The position numbers and the translations under genes are program-made. Positions 51,640-60,798 of a stretch of 64,000 nt of DNA are shown one piece after another. The stretch is from contig JAEVYT010000017.1 of NCBI GenBank assembly GCA_023392615.1, positions 434,001 to 498,000 on the forward strand, written 5' to 3'. The notes beneath the pieces are model-generated. The model worked only from the letters and a program-made list of their open reading frames with translations. It had not been told where the DNA came from and made no database searches. Position 1 is the stretch's first letter. Each line of letters begins with the position of its first letter. Source of the DNA: Bacillota bacterium (GTDB lineage Bacteria; Bacillota; Clostridia; Lachnospirales; Lachnospiraceae).

Positions 51640-52797
51640 ATGAAGAATTCAGTGGGAAGAAAGTTAACAAAGTTATGTTCCTTATTATTGACACTCAGTA
51701 TGGTGATGATGCTGCTTGCAGCGTGTGGTACTAAAAAGGATGAGGCTACATCAGGTGGTGACGCAACAAAAGCGCCTTCAAAGAGTAGTGCAGATGGCAA
51801 ATATTACGCAGCAGACGCATCGGTAGAAAGTATTATTAAAGATGCTGCAGGTAAGGGTAAGGTTGGTAACTGGGGTCTTGGTAATGAATACGAGGTTCAG
51901 GCACTATTATCAAAGTATAGTCAGCCTACTAAATTTTTAAGTCAGGCATTTGACATGGATGGTTTTGATGATGACTCCATTAGCTTAGCTTCCGCTATGA
52001 CTTATAATGAACTTGGTTTAGTTAAGAATAACTATGAAGGCGGTTATGGATACGGTGACAAGGTAAAATACGTGGATATGAATGATGAAGGTGTTGCAAT
52101 GCTTGAAGATAATATCTTCTGTACAAAGGAATTTGCAAAAGCGAATCCAAATACAGTAAAGGCATTTATCTACGCATCTATGAAGGGTTGGGAATATGCG
52201 TGTGCTCATCCTGAAGAAGCTGCCGAAATCGTATTCAAATATGGTTCTTCCGTATCTGCAGATCACCAAAAGTACATGGCTTCCGAGGTGAAGAAGCTTG
52301 TTGAAACTGATACAAAGGGTGCCCCTGTTAAAGACTACGGTAAAATGGATGATGCTGCTTTACAGCAAACATTAGATCTTGCAAAGAAATACATAAAGCT
52401 GGATGACTCAGCTGCTGCTGATAAGTTAAAGACATTAACACTGGATAATATTAGAGATAATTCCTTCTGGACAGCTGCTATGTCTTCTGACGGAAAGTTC
52501 ACACCTGAGAAAAAAGACATTTCTATACAATTAAAATGGTTACCACAGGCACAGTTCATGGGTTATTATGTGGCACTTGATAAAGGCTTTTATAAGGATG
52601 CCGGTTTAAATGTGAAAGTAGTACCGGGTGGTGGTGATATCGGTGAAACAACAGCGGTATATTCCAAACAGGTTGATTTTGGTGTGACTTGGGTATCTAA
52701 CTTAATCGCTGCAAATGCAGGTGGTATGGATTTGGTAGAAGTATCACAGGTTTACCAAAGATCCGGACTTGTATTAGTATACAAAATCAACAAGTAA
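51640..52797 (+). CDS. NMT1/THI5-type substrate-binding lipoprotein, apparently circularly permuted
   Basis: The 385-residue lipoprotein has a signal peptide with lipobox LLAAC (Cys 29). Residues 60-285 correspond to the usual second part of NMT1/THI5 binding proteins: GKVGNWGLGNEYEVQALLSK, FDMDGFDDDSISLASAMTYN, MNDEGVAMLEDNIF. The usual first part is at the end instead: residues 292-385 start KDISIQLKWLPQAQFMGYYV and run through DKGFYKDAGLNVKVVPGGGD to YQRSGLVLVYKINK. The normal order begins with the KWLPQAQF strand just after the lipobox. The frame is intact. It should bind a pyrimidine-like ligand for the importer upstream. The permutation call is by eye. Confidence 0.82.
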   Translation: MKNSVGRKLTKLCSLLLTLSMVMMLLAACGTKKDEATSGGDATKAPSKSSADGKYYAADASVESIIKDAAGKGKVGNWGLGNEYEVQALLSKYSQPTKFLSQAFDMDGFDDDSISLASAMTYNELGLVKNNYEGGYGYGDKVKYVDMNDEGVAMLEDNIFCTKEFAKANPNTVKAFIYASMKGWEYACAHPEEAAEIVFKYGSSVSADHQKYMASEVKKLVETDTKGAPVKDYGKMDDAALQQTLDLAKKYIKLDDSAAADKLKTLTLDNIRDNSFWTAAMSSDGKFTPEKKDISIQLKWLPQAQFMGYYVALDKGFYKDAGLNVKVVPGGGDIGETTAVYSKQVDFGVTWVSNLIAANAGGMDLVEVSQVYQRSGLVLVYKINK

Positions 52798-53109
52798 TCA
52801 GCCGGATACAAAAGGCAACGAGTACAACAAAATATAAGACGATATGGATAATGAAAACCGCCCAAGAATTATAAAATAGTGGTAATAACCAATATAATAA
52901 ATATGCGTTGGGATAAAGGTGATATGTCCGAGAGGAATGTTGTAATGAATACGGCTCGGGTATTAGGGATATCAGTTGTGTTGAAGGTAAAATAACATAA
53001 TATCAACTATAACTCTCCAAGTACTCGAGTCGATATATCAAATTTTTAATTTAATATTTATCAAAAACAATAAATGATATTGGAAGTCCTTTTAAAGGAG
53101 GCGGAAATT
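52798..53109 (+). other. Spacer between the importer and the pyrimidine genes
   Basis: About 310 bp, AT-rich, without a convincing promoter, terminator or gene. A weak dyad (CCGAG/CTCGG) lies at about 52927-52957. Confidence 0.4.
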
Positions 53110-54480
53110 ATGGATTTATTAATTAAAAACGGAACAATAGTGACGGCAAAAGAAAGCTTTATTGCTGATATTGCTGTAAAGGATGGCAAGATTTCCTGCA
53201 TTGGAACTAATCTTGATGTTGAGGCAGATAAAGTTGTGGATGCAACGGGTAAACTGGTGCTGCCCGGAGCGATTGATGCACATACTCATCTGGCCATGCC
53301 ATTTGGTGGAACTGTATCAGCGGATAGTTATCTGTCAGGTACAAGGGCAGCAGCTTGTGGTGGTGTTACTACCGTATTTGATTACCCGATGCAGAGAAAA
53401 GGCATGGGTATTATGGAAACAGTGGAAACAAGAAAAGCAATGTGTGATCCGGAGGCTTGTGTGGATTATGCATTTCACTGTATTATTACGGATCTGAATG
53501 AAGATAAATTACTAGAAGAATTTGAAGTAGCAGTAGACAATGGTATCACCAGCTTTAAGTGTTTTCTGGTTTATAAAAAAGAAGGCATGATGGTAGATGA
53601 TGCAACACTGATAAAAGTTTTATTAAAAGCGAAGGAAACAGGAGCAATTACCAACATTCACGCAGAAAATCCCGATGTAATCGATTTAAATATAGCGCAA
53701 TTTTTAAAAGAAGGAAAAACCTCCGCCTGGTATCACTATCTGAGCAGACCGGAATTTGTAGAGGCAGAAGCAGATAAGAGAGCGGTGCACTGGGCAAAAT
53801 CAGTAAATGCGCCTCTCTATATTGTACATATGGCAGATAAAGAAGGTCTCGAGGCAGCCGTTGCAGCGAAGAGAGAGGGTGCACCAATCTTTGTAGAAAC
53901 TTGTCCGCAATATCTGGAATTCACTTGTGATGTATATAAGCGTGAGGGTGGAAGAAACTTCGTATGTTCTCCTCCAATTAAAGCACAGGAGAGTCAGGAT
54001 GCATTGTGGGAAGCTATTCGACAGGGAGATATTGATACGGTTGCTACGGATCATTGTCCTTTCCAAAGCTATGAAAAGGACTGGGGTAAGGATGATTTTA
54101 CCAAGATACCGAATGGCTGCGCAGGAATTGAAAATCTGTATCCCTATATGTTATCCTCCGCGAATGAAGGGAAGATATCCTTTAACCGTGCGGTTGAGTT
54201 GTGTTCCACAAACCCTGCAAAAATATTTGGATGTAGCAGTAAGGGGTCATTGATGGTAGGGAAGGACGCTGATATTGTAATCTATGATAAGGATAAAGAC
54301 TTCACGATATCTGTAGATAATATGCACTCCGATTATGACCATACAATCTGGGAAGGAAAAAAACTTCATGGATATCCGGTGCAAACCTATGTCAGAGGCA
54401 GATTGGTTTATGATAATGGTGATTTTGTGGGAACTCCTGGATTTGGAGAATTCATCAAACGCCAACCAAATGTATATTAA
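53110..54480 (+). CDS. hydA: Dihydropyrimidinase (hydantoinase family)
   Basis: This zinc amidohydrolase opens the dihydrouracil ring to N-carbamoyl-beta-alanine. The 456-residue product has the metal motif DAHTHLAMPFGG, the carbamylated-Lys site in TSFKCFLVYKKEG, His ligands in NIHAENPD and YIVHMADKEG, and the last Asp in VATDHCPFQSYEKDWGKDDF. ATG 53110 is preceded by AAAGGAGGCGG. It belongs to the group that uses dihydrouracil rather than allantoin or dihydroorotate, judged from the neighbouring PreA and carbamoylase. Confidence 0.92.
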   Translation: MDLLIKNGTIVTAKESFIADIAVKDGKISCIGTNLDVEADKVVDATGKLVLPGAIDAHTHLAMPFGGTVSADSYLSGTRAAACGGVTTVFDYPMQRKGMGIMETVETRKAMCDPEACVDYAFHCIITDLNEDKLLEEFEVAVDNGITSFKCFLVYKKEGMMVDDATLIKVLLKAKETGAITNIHAENPDVIDLNIAQFLKEGKTSAWYHYLSRPEFVEAEADKRAVHWAKSVNAPLYIVHMADKEGLEAAVAAKREGAPIFVETCPQYLEFTCDVYKREGGRNFVCSPPIKAQESQDALWEAIRQGDIDTVATDHCPFQSYEKDWGKDDFTKIPNGCAGIENLYPYMLSSANEGKISFNRAVELCSTNPAKIFGCSSKGSLMVGKDADIVIYDKDKDFTISVDNMHSDYDHTIWEGKKLHGYPVQTYVRGRLVYDNGDFVGTPGFGEFIKRQPNVY

Positions 54481-54534
54481 TCAACAATAAGAAACAAGAT
54501 GCTATAAATTAAACGATGGTTTGGAGTGATTTCT

Positions 54535-56037
54535 ATGAGTAATTCAAATTACAAAGATATAACGATGATAGAAGAGGTTGGAGGGTGTCTACTCTGTAAT
54601 GAGGCCCCATGTACAAAAGCGTGTCCGCATCATCTTCCGGTTGATTCAGTCATCCGTTCGCTCCGATTTGAGAATAAATTAGGCGCAGCGGTGAAATTAC
54701 CACAGGAATTACCGTGTAAGACCTGTACAGCTAAGGATTGTGAAAAAGCATGTCTGAAGGGTAAGGTGAATAGACCACTTTTAATTAGTGATATCATGGA
54801 AGAAGTAGCTACCTATGACAGAGTGATAAAGGATGGAGCGGATTTATCCATACATTTTTGTGGAATTGAATGTGAAAATCCATTCTTTTTATCTTCCTCC
54901 GTTGTAGGAAGTAATTATGAAATGGTAGCCAAGGCATTTGATATGGGATGGGCAGGTGTTGCATTTAAGACCATCGGAACTTTTGTTCCACAGGAGGTAT
55001 CACCTCGTTTCGATGCTATACGTAAAGAGCATGTTCCCTTTGTGGGATTTAAAAATATCGAACAGATTTCAGATCATACCTTGGAGGATAATATATCCTA
55101 TCTAAAACAACTAAAGAAAGATTACCCGAGTAAGATTATTATCGCCTCTATTATGGGACAGAATGAAGAAGAATGGACGCATCTTGCTGAGCTTATGACG
55201 GAGGCAGGAGCCGATATCATTGAATGTAATTTTTCATGTCCTCATATGGCAGCGGATGGCTTGGGTTCCGATGTTGGTCAGAATCCTAAGTTGGTTCGTT
55301 CCTATACCAGAGCGACAAGAAAAGGTACACATCTTCCAATCTTAGCGAAGATGACGCCCAATATAGGGAATATGGAAGTCCCTGCGATCGCAGCGATGGA
55401 GGCGGGAGCAGATGGTATTGCAGCCATTAATACCATTAAAAGTATTATGAACATCAATCTGGATTCGTTTTCATCCGGTCCTGATGTTAAGGGGAAAACA
55501 AGTGTAGGCGGTTATTCCGGTAAAGCAGTGAAACCAATTGCTCTACGTTTTATTCAATCAATGAAAAGTTGTAGACAATTGGAGGACACTCCGATTAGTG
55601 GTATGGGTGGAATTGAGACCTGGAAGGATGCAGCGGAGTTTATTGCACTTGGCTGTGAAAATATTCAGGTAACTACGTCGGTAATGCAGTATGGATATCG
55701 CGTGATTGACGATTTGATTGAGGGAATGAAATTATATCTGAGCTCACATGGGTTTACTTCAATTTCTCAAATTGTGGGAAAGGCATTACCCAATATTATA
55801 CCCGCTGAGGAGTTAGAGAGAAACACCATATGCTATCCCAAATTTGATAAAGGTATATGTGTTGGCTGCGGCAGATGCTATCTATCGTGCTATGATGGAG
55901 GGCATCAGGCTCTAAAGCAGGATAAGATCACCGGAAAGCCGATTATGAATCCTGAAAAATGTGTAGGATGTCATTTGTGTTTGAAGGTATGCCCGGTAGA
56001 AGCAATCGGTCAGGGAGGCCGTGTATTGAAAAAATAA
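54535..56037 (+). CDS. preA: Dihydropyrimidine dehydrogenase, PreA-type with N-terminal Fe-S domain
   Basis: This enzyme reduces uracil/thymine to the dihydro form. The 500-residue protein has an N-terminal Fer4_20-type helical domain with cysteine sets CLLCNEAPCTKACP and CKTCTAKDCEKAC (residues 20-75), an FMN-binding dihydroorotate-dehydrogenase-like barrel with the active Cys in ECNFSCPHM, and two C-terminal [4Fe-4S] motifs (CVGCGRCYLSC, CVGCHLCLKVC). The N-terminal domain normally belongs to PreT or the N-end of animal DPD, but the FAD/NAD(P)H part between is missing and no preT is nearby. Electrons may therefore come from ferredoxin. ATG 54535 follows TTGGAG. Confidence 0.87.
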   Translation: MSNSNYKDITMIEEVGGCLLCNEAPCTKACPHHLPVDSVIRSLRFENKLGAAVKLPQELPCKTCTAKDCEKACLKGKVNRPLLISDIMEEVATYDRVIKDGADLSIHFCGIECENPFFLSSSVVGSNYEMVAKAFDMGWAGVAFKTIGTFVPQEVSPRFDAIRKEHVPFVGFKNIEQISDHTLEDNISYLKQLKKDYPSKIIIASIMGQNEEEWTHLAELMTEAGADIIECNFSCPHMAADGLGSDVGQNPKLVRSYTRATRKGTHLPILAKMTPNIGNMEVPAIAAMEAGADGIAAINTIKSIMNINLDSFSSGPDVKGKTSVGGYSGKAVKPIALRFIQSMKSCRQLEDTPISGMGGIETWKDAAEFIALGCENIQVTTSVMQYGYRVIDDLIEGMKLYLSSHGFTSISQIVGKALPNIIPAEELERNTICYPKFDKGICVGCGRCYLSCYDGGHQALKQDKITGKPIMNPEKCVGCHLCLKVCPVEAIGQGGRVLKK

Positions 56038-56053
56038 AAAGAGGAGGGATATT

Positions 56054-57280
56054 ATGTATTTGTGTAGTTTAGAGCGATTGGATGATAAAATTAAAACATT
56101 TAGTAAATTTGGAGATACAGGGAATGGGGGAATTACAAGATTTTCACTTTCTCCAGAAGCACTCGAAGCAAGAGCGGAATTCGTTCGTAGAATGAAAGCA
56201 ATTGGAGCTACCATTAAGACGGATGATATGGCTAATCTTTATGCAACAATTCCCGGAACAGAAGATCTTCCTGCAATATACTCCGGTTCTCATCTGGATT
56301 CAGTGAGGCAGGGAGGTAATTATGATGGGGTTCTTGGGGTTTTAACAGCGATGGAAGCAGCAGAGACAATTGTTACTGAGAAGATTCCGCATCGTCATCC
56401 GATTACAGTGGTTGTATGGACGAATGAAGAGGGGGCGCGCTTTGAGCCGGCTATGATGTCCTCCGGTGTAATTTGTGGAAAGTTTGATAAAAACACGATG
56501 TTGGCATCCGTTGCAAAGGATGAACCGGGATATACCTTTGGAGAAGCATTAACCGCGAGCGGTTATGTTGGAGAGGAAACCAATCGGATCTCACCTGCGG
56601 GTGCAACCGCTTTAGTGGAATTACATATTGAACAGGGACCGGTTCTGGAAGCAGAAGGGTACGATATCGGTATTGTAGAAGGCGTATGTGGAATGATTAA
56701 TTATGAATTTACATTTACCGGTCAGGCAGGTCATGCAGGAACAACGCCGATGAAGTACCGTAAGGACGCTCTCTATGCAGCAACCAAGACGATTCAATAT
56801 CTTCATGATGAACTAGATGAGCTGGATAGCAAATTAGTATATACTACAGGTAAAATCTCCTGTCATCCCAATATCCATACAATCATTCCGGACGAAGTGA
56901 AATTTACATTAGATGCGAGACATCAAGATCCGGAAGTGATTAAGCAGGTGCTTGCAATTATTAATCGTATCCCTGAAGAAGTAGAAAAATGTCAGGTGAG
57001 CTATCAGGAGGCTTGGGCTAGAAAAACGGTGACCTTTACCTCTGAGCTGGTAGATTATGTAGAAAAGAGTGCAAGAGAGCTTGGTTATTCTAATCGTAGA
57101 ATATATAGCGGTCCGGGACACGATGCACAGTTCATGATCGATATGATACCTACTACAATGATATTCGTCCCAAGTGTTGGCGGACATAGTCATTGTGAGA
57201 TTGAATATACCCCGGTTGAGAACTGCCTAAAGGGTGCAAACGTATTGCTCAAAACATTATTATACATTGATCAACAGTAG
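56054..57280 (+). CDS. Zn-dependent N-carbamoyl amidohydrolase (beta-ureidopropionase type)
   Basis: The 408-residue M20-family enzyme shows SGSHLDSVRQGGNYDGVLGV, WTNEEGARFEPAMMSSG, ELHIEQGPVLEAEG, GTTPMKYRKDA and VGGHSHCEIEYTP. These are the metal and dimer-interface motifs of N-carbamoyl-amino acid hydrolases and allantoate amidohydrolases. In this operon it would cleave N-carbamoyl-beta-alanine to beta-alanine, CO2 and NH3. It starts 17 bp after preA with GAGGAGGG. It is the last gene of the set. Confidence 0.9.
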   Translation: MYLCSLERLDDKIKTFSKFGDTGNGGITRFSLSPEALEARAEFVRRMKAIGATIKTDDMANLYATIPGTEDLPAIYSGSHLDSVRQGGNYDGVLGVLTAMEAAETIVTEKIPHRHPITVVVWTNEEGARFEPAMMSSGVICGKFDKNTMLASVAKDEPGYTFGEALTASGYVGEETNRISPAGATALVELHIEQGPVLEAEGYDIGIVEGVCGMINYEFTFTGQAGHAGTTPMKYRKDALYAATKTIQYLHDELDELDSKLVYTTGKISCHPNIHTIIPDEVKFTLDARHQDPEVIKQVLAIINRIPEEVEKCQVSYQEAWARKTVTFTSELVDYVEKSARELGYSNRRIYSGPGHDAQFMIDMIPTTMIFVPSVGGHSHCEIEYTPVENCLKGANVLLKTLLYIDQQ

Positions 57281-57453
57281 TGCGACGGCTAATGGGTAGT
57301 AGAGATGTTAGTGTTGATACCAATTGTAACGTTTTTACCCTAAGTGGTTATAGCTATGAAGGATCAGATGAGAAAACATATGGCGTACTAAGTTTGATTA
57401 AAGAGTGATTTTGATTAATATAAGTTGTTAAGAAATGTAATACAGGGAAAGTA

Positions 57454-57507
57454 GATAATAGATAGAAAGAACCATGACTTTTGTCATGGTTCTTTCTATC
57501 TATTATC
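57454..57507. terminator. 25-bp perfect hairpin after the pyrimidine operon
   Basis: GATAATAGATAGAAAGAACC... at 57454-57478 is perfectly complementary to 57483-57507 around a TTTT loop. The right arm carries an internal TTCTTTCT run that could serve as the U-tract of a shorter inner terminator stem (AAAGAACCATGAC/GTCATGGTTCTTT). The stem is symmetric, so it could act on both strands. The length is unusual for a terminator. Confidence 0.7.
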
Positions 57508-57574
57508 ACTTAAAAAGAAAATCTTTGCTTGATATACTGTATACATAATCATGATATAGTTGGAGGGTATGATT

Positions 57575-58348
57575 TTGAGTGAAGCAATTTTAAGATTGGA
57601 AGGGTTGACCAAGAAGTATGAGAATAAACCGGTAGTTGATTATATTAATCTGGAAATAAAGAAGGGAGAAATCTTTGGATTACTAGGTCCTAATGGCGCT
57701 GGCAAAAGTACGACGATGAATATGGTATGTTCTTTAGTGAAACAGACCTCCGGTAAAGTGGAGCTGTTTGGACATGATACCAAGTATGATATGAATAAAG
57801 TAAAATCAAAGATCGGATATATTCCACAGGAGCTAGCGATCCATGGTAATCTCAAGGCTTGGGAGAATGTAGAGCTTTTCACATCCCTATATGGAATAAA
57901 AGGTGAAGCACTCAAAAAAGCGGTAAAAGAATCGCTTGAATTTGTTGGGCTTGAGGATAAGAGGAACGGATTTGCTAAGAATTTTTCAGGAGGTATGAAG
58001 AGAAGACTAAATATCGCTTGTGCAATTGGTCATAAGCCTGAGCTTTTAATATTCGATGAGCCTACGGTAGGAATTGATCCTCAATCCAGGAATTTTATTC
58101 TTGAGAAAATAAAATTTGTAAACGAGCAAGGTGCTACTGTAATCTACACCAGTCACTATATGGAAGAAATTGAAGCAATTTGTTCCAGAGTGGCGATTAT
58201 GGATAATGGAAAGATTATTGCCATTGGTACCAAAAAAGAACTGGTTGAGATGGTAACATCAGATCAAGATAGTGATATGTCGTTGGAACAGGTATTCCTT
58301 ACGTTAACCGGCAAAAAGCTTAGGGACTATGCAGAGGGGGAGATGTAA
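57575..58348 (+). CDS. ABC exporter ATP-binding protein (second system)
   Basis: The 257-residue ATPase shows Walker A LGPNGAGKSTT, signature FSGGMKRRLNIACAIG, Walker B LLIFDEPTVGIDPQ and switch YTSHYMEEIEA. It resembles the ATPase at 16289 throughout the core but has a shorter C-terminus. TTG 57575 is chosen because GGAGGG lies 7 nt before it; ATG 57569 is only 1 nt from that site. Two ABC-2 permeases and a two-component system follow. Confidence 0.9.
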   Translation: MSEAILRLEGLTKKYENKPVVDYINLEIKKGEIFGLLGPNGAGKSTTMNMVCSLVKQTSGKVELFGHDTKYDMNKVKSKIGYIPQELAIHGNLKAWENVELFTSLYGIKGEALKKAVKESLEFVGLEDKRNGFAKNFSGGMKRRLNIACAIGHKPELLIFDEPTVGIDPQSRNFILEKIKFVNEQGATVIYTSHYMEEIEAICSRVAIMDNGKIIAIGTKKELVEMVTSDQDSDMSLEQVFLTLTGKKLRDYAEGEM

Positions 58349-58349
58349 G

Positions 58350-59456
58350 ATGCCTTGGATATTAATTAAGAATAACCTTAAGCTGATGCTACGCAGCAAA
58401 TGGATTTTCATTATGATGATTCTATTTCCGATCCTTACAATTGCATTAATCTCAAATGCGTTTCAATCTCTAATGAATACCAATATGAAGGTGGAAGAAT
58501 TCAAAGTAGGATACCGATTAAACGGTGACAGCACCTATAAACCATTAATGGGCAAGCTTCAAGATGAGTGCAAGGGTCAGAATATCATTCTGCAGGATTA
58601 TCCGGAGGGCGATATAAAAGAATTGTTGCAAAACCGTACAGTTGATGTCTTCGTGGAGATTACGAATGATCAATATAAACTGTATCAATCAAATGAGAAA
58701 AAGATCGAAGCATCAATTGCAGACAGCATCTTTTCCGCTTTCTTCTATCAGGTGAATGAAGAGGTGGTAGTAGGAACATATGCTATGAAGAATGATCAGA
58801 ACACTTCAAGTCAGGGTAGAGAAAGTATTATAAAGCAGGAAGTTTTGGCTACAAATCCGGTTCCTTCTGCGATTGATTATTATGGAATTATTTATATTGT
58901 TTACTTTGCATGGTGCGGGATGGTTTCACTGGTGGCAGTAATATCCAGCGAAAGAAAGAGTGCAATTCCAAGAAGAATGCGTGTAACGCAAATGTCTAGT
59001 ACAAACCAATATCTTGGTAAATTTATCCCATGTACGATGGCAATATTAATCGAAGCATGCATTAGCTGGTTTTTATCTATCTTAATTTATGGTATTCATT
59101 GGGGTAATTTTAGTTTATCTTTTGTAATTATTGTCTTAACGACAATGGCAGCCAGTTCAATTGGAATTGTGTTATTTCAACTGTTTCGTAATATTGCAAT
59201 AAGTATCGTTACAGGGTTTTTGTTAACCTGGATATGGGGTTACTTTGGAGGAGCATTCCAGTCATATATGTATCTTGATATTCCAAAGTATTTAATTCAT
59301 TCTTCTCCGGTTTATTATATTAATAGAACTTTAGTTGAATACTCCACGTCCGGACATAGTGATTATACGTTGAGTTGTATCGGATATTTGGTTGGTATTA
59401 TATTAGTAAGTGTTCTGATAGGCATTCCATTAACTGGTAGAACAAGGGAGGAGTAA
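58350..59456 (+). CDS. ABC-2 type permease with extracytoplasmic domain
   Basis: The 368-residue permease has one N-terminal helix, about 140 residues outside the membrane, then about five helices with the ABC-2 core (ERKSAIPRRMRVTQMSSTNQ). It starts 1 bp after the ATPase stop, so translation is coupled. The exported compound is unknown. Confidence 0.85.
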   Translation: MPWILIKNNLKLMLRSKWIFIMMILFPILTIALISNAFQSLMNTNMKVEEFKVGYRLNGDSTYKPLMGKLQDECKGQNIILQDYPEGDIKELLQNRTVDVFVEITNDQYKLYQSNEKKIEASIADSIFSAFFYQVNEEVVVGTYAMKNDQNTSSQGRESIIKQEVLATNPVPSAIDYYGIIYIVYFAWCGMVSLVAVISSERKSAIPRRMRVTQMSSTNQYLGKFIPCTMAILIEACISWFLSILIYGIHWGNFSLSFVIIVLTTMAASSIGIVLFQLFRNIAISIVTGFLLTWIWGYFGGAFQSYMYLDIPKYLIHSSPVYYINRTLVEYSTSGHSDYTLSCIGYLVGIILVSVLIGIPLTGRTREE

Positions 59457-59460
59457 GAAT

Positions 59461-60714
59461 ATGAATGGCTTTAATACGATTATTAAGATGAATTTAAAAC
59501 TGCTCCTACGTAATAAAGGTTATCTTGCGTTTTTATTTATCCTACCTGTAATATCAGTCGTTATGTTAAATCTTAATCACACTGAGACTATGTTTTCACA
59601 ACAGAATATCAATACAATTTATGAACTGAAAAGTGAGTCCGAACAGGTTCTCAATATGGCAAATGAACAATTAAGTGTAAAGGTGATTGATTGTAATAAT
59701 TCCAAGCTTTCTGGTTATATCCTCAAAGAACTTCTCAAAACAGGAGCATATCGAATATATCGATTCAAAGAAAAACCGATAGACCTTAATAGAGCAAGGG
59801 AGATTGCTTTAGATTCCGCTAATACAGGTTCTATCGGAGCGGTATTATATATTCCCGCTAACTTTGATCAGGAAATTCTTGAAGAGAGAAATAGTAATAT
59901 CATAATGTTCAAAGCAACAAAGGATCAAAGAATTAAGTTGTTGGAGAATAATCTGAATACATTTCAAAAAAGTTTATACAGATATGGTGAAATAACCGGA
60001 TACCAAAAAAATAAAATGGAAGCATTACTAGAGTCATCAATCAATAAAGAATTGAAAAAAAATGTAGTAAGTATAGAAGTTGGGGATGAGTTAAATCTAA
60101 CGTCACAGCAAAAAAGCAAGAGTTCAAGTATCAGCTATTCCTTATCTTTTTTAACAATTGGATTTTTATTTAGTGGAGTATTTATAGCAGCCACAGTAAT
60201 TGATGAAAGAAAGAATAGAGTGTATAATCGATTTCTATTATCAACAGCATCTTTGATAAATTACGGAAGTAGTAAAGTACTGATGGTATTAGCCAGCGCA
60301 ATCATGCAGACTGGAATATTAGCACTCGGGATTAAGTTATTCGTAAAGGCTGATTATGGAATTAGTTTTGGAAGTTACCTGTTTCTGGTATTTTGTTTGG
60401 GGATTATCTTTAATCTGTATAGTGTAGTGATTGGAATCATAACAAATAATGTATTAACTTCGAATTATATCGCTTTTATCACTTGGACATTTTCCTGTTT
60501 GTTAGCAGGTTTATATTTCCCATTAGATGGGGCGTCAAAATGGTGGGTAAAGGCATCCCAGCTGATGCCACAGCGATGGGTAGTAAAGTCTGCAGAGATG
60601 CTGATGGTTGGTAAAAGCGGGGTATATACAACGTTTCTCTTGGTAGTGGGTAGTTATCTTATTGTTATTATGAGTGTTGGACTGATAGGGATCCGAATTA
60701 GAAGAAAAGAATAA
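59461..60714 (+). CDS. ABC-2 type permease with extracytoplasmic domain (second)
   Basis: The 417-residue permease has the same layout as its partner: an N-terminal helix (GYLAFLFILPVISVVML), a soluble part of about 190 residues, then helices with DERKNRVYNRFLLSTASLIN and a final FPLDGASKWWVKASQLMPQR segment typical of the NatB/YhgE-like group. It begins 4 bp after the previous gene. The two form the membrane part of one exporter. Confidence 0.85.
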   Translation: MNGFNTIIKMNLKLLLRNKGYLAFLFILPVISVVMLNLNHTETMFSQQNINTIYELKSESEQVLNMANEQLSVKVIDCNNSKLSGYILKELLKTGAYRIYRFKEKPIDLNRAREIALDSANTGSIGAVLYIPANFDQEILEERNSNIIMFKATKDQRIKLLENNLNTFQKSLYRYGEITGYQKNKMEALLESSINKELKKNVVSIEVGDELNLTSQQKSKSSSISYSLSFLTIGFLFSGVFIAATVIDERKNRVYNRFLLSTASLINYGSSKVLMVLASAIMQTGILALGIKLFVKADYGISFGSYLFLVFCLGIIFNLYSVVIGIITNNVLTSNYIAFITWTFSCLLAGLYFPLDGASKWWVKASQLMPQRWVVKSAEMLMVGKSGVYTTFLLVVGSYLIVIMSVGLIGIRIRRKE

Positions 60715-60798
60715 CATTCATATACTTTTTCTTGCCTGTATGATAAAATATTGCCAATAAGATTTCAAGGTTATGGAATGGTTTGATCGGAGTGTTAT

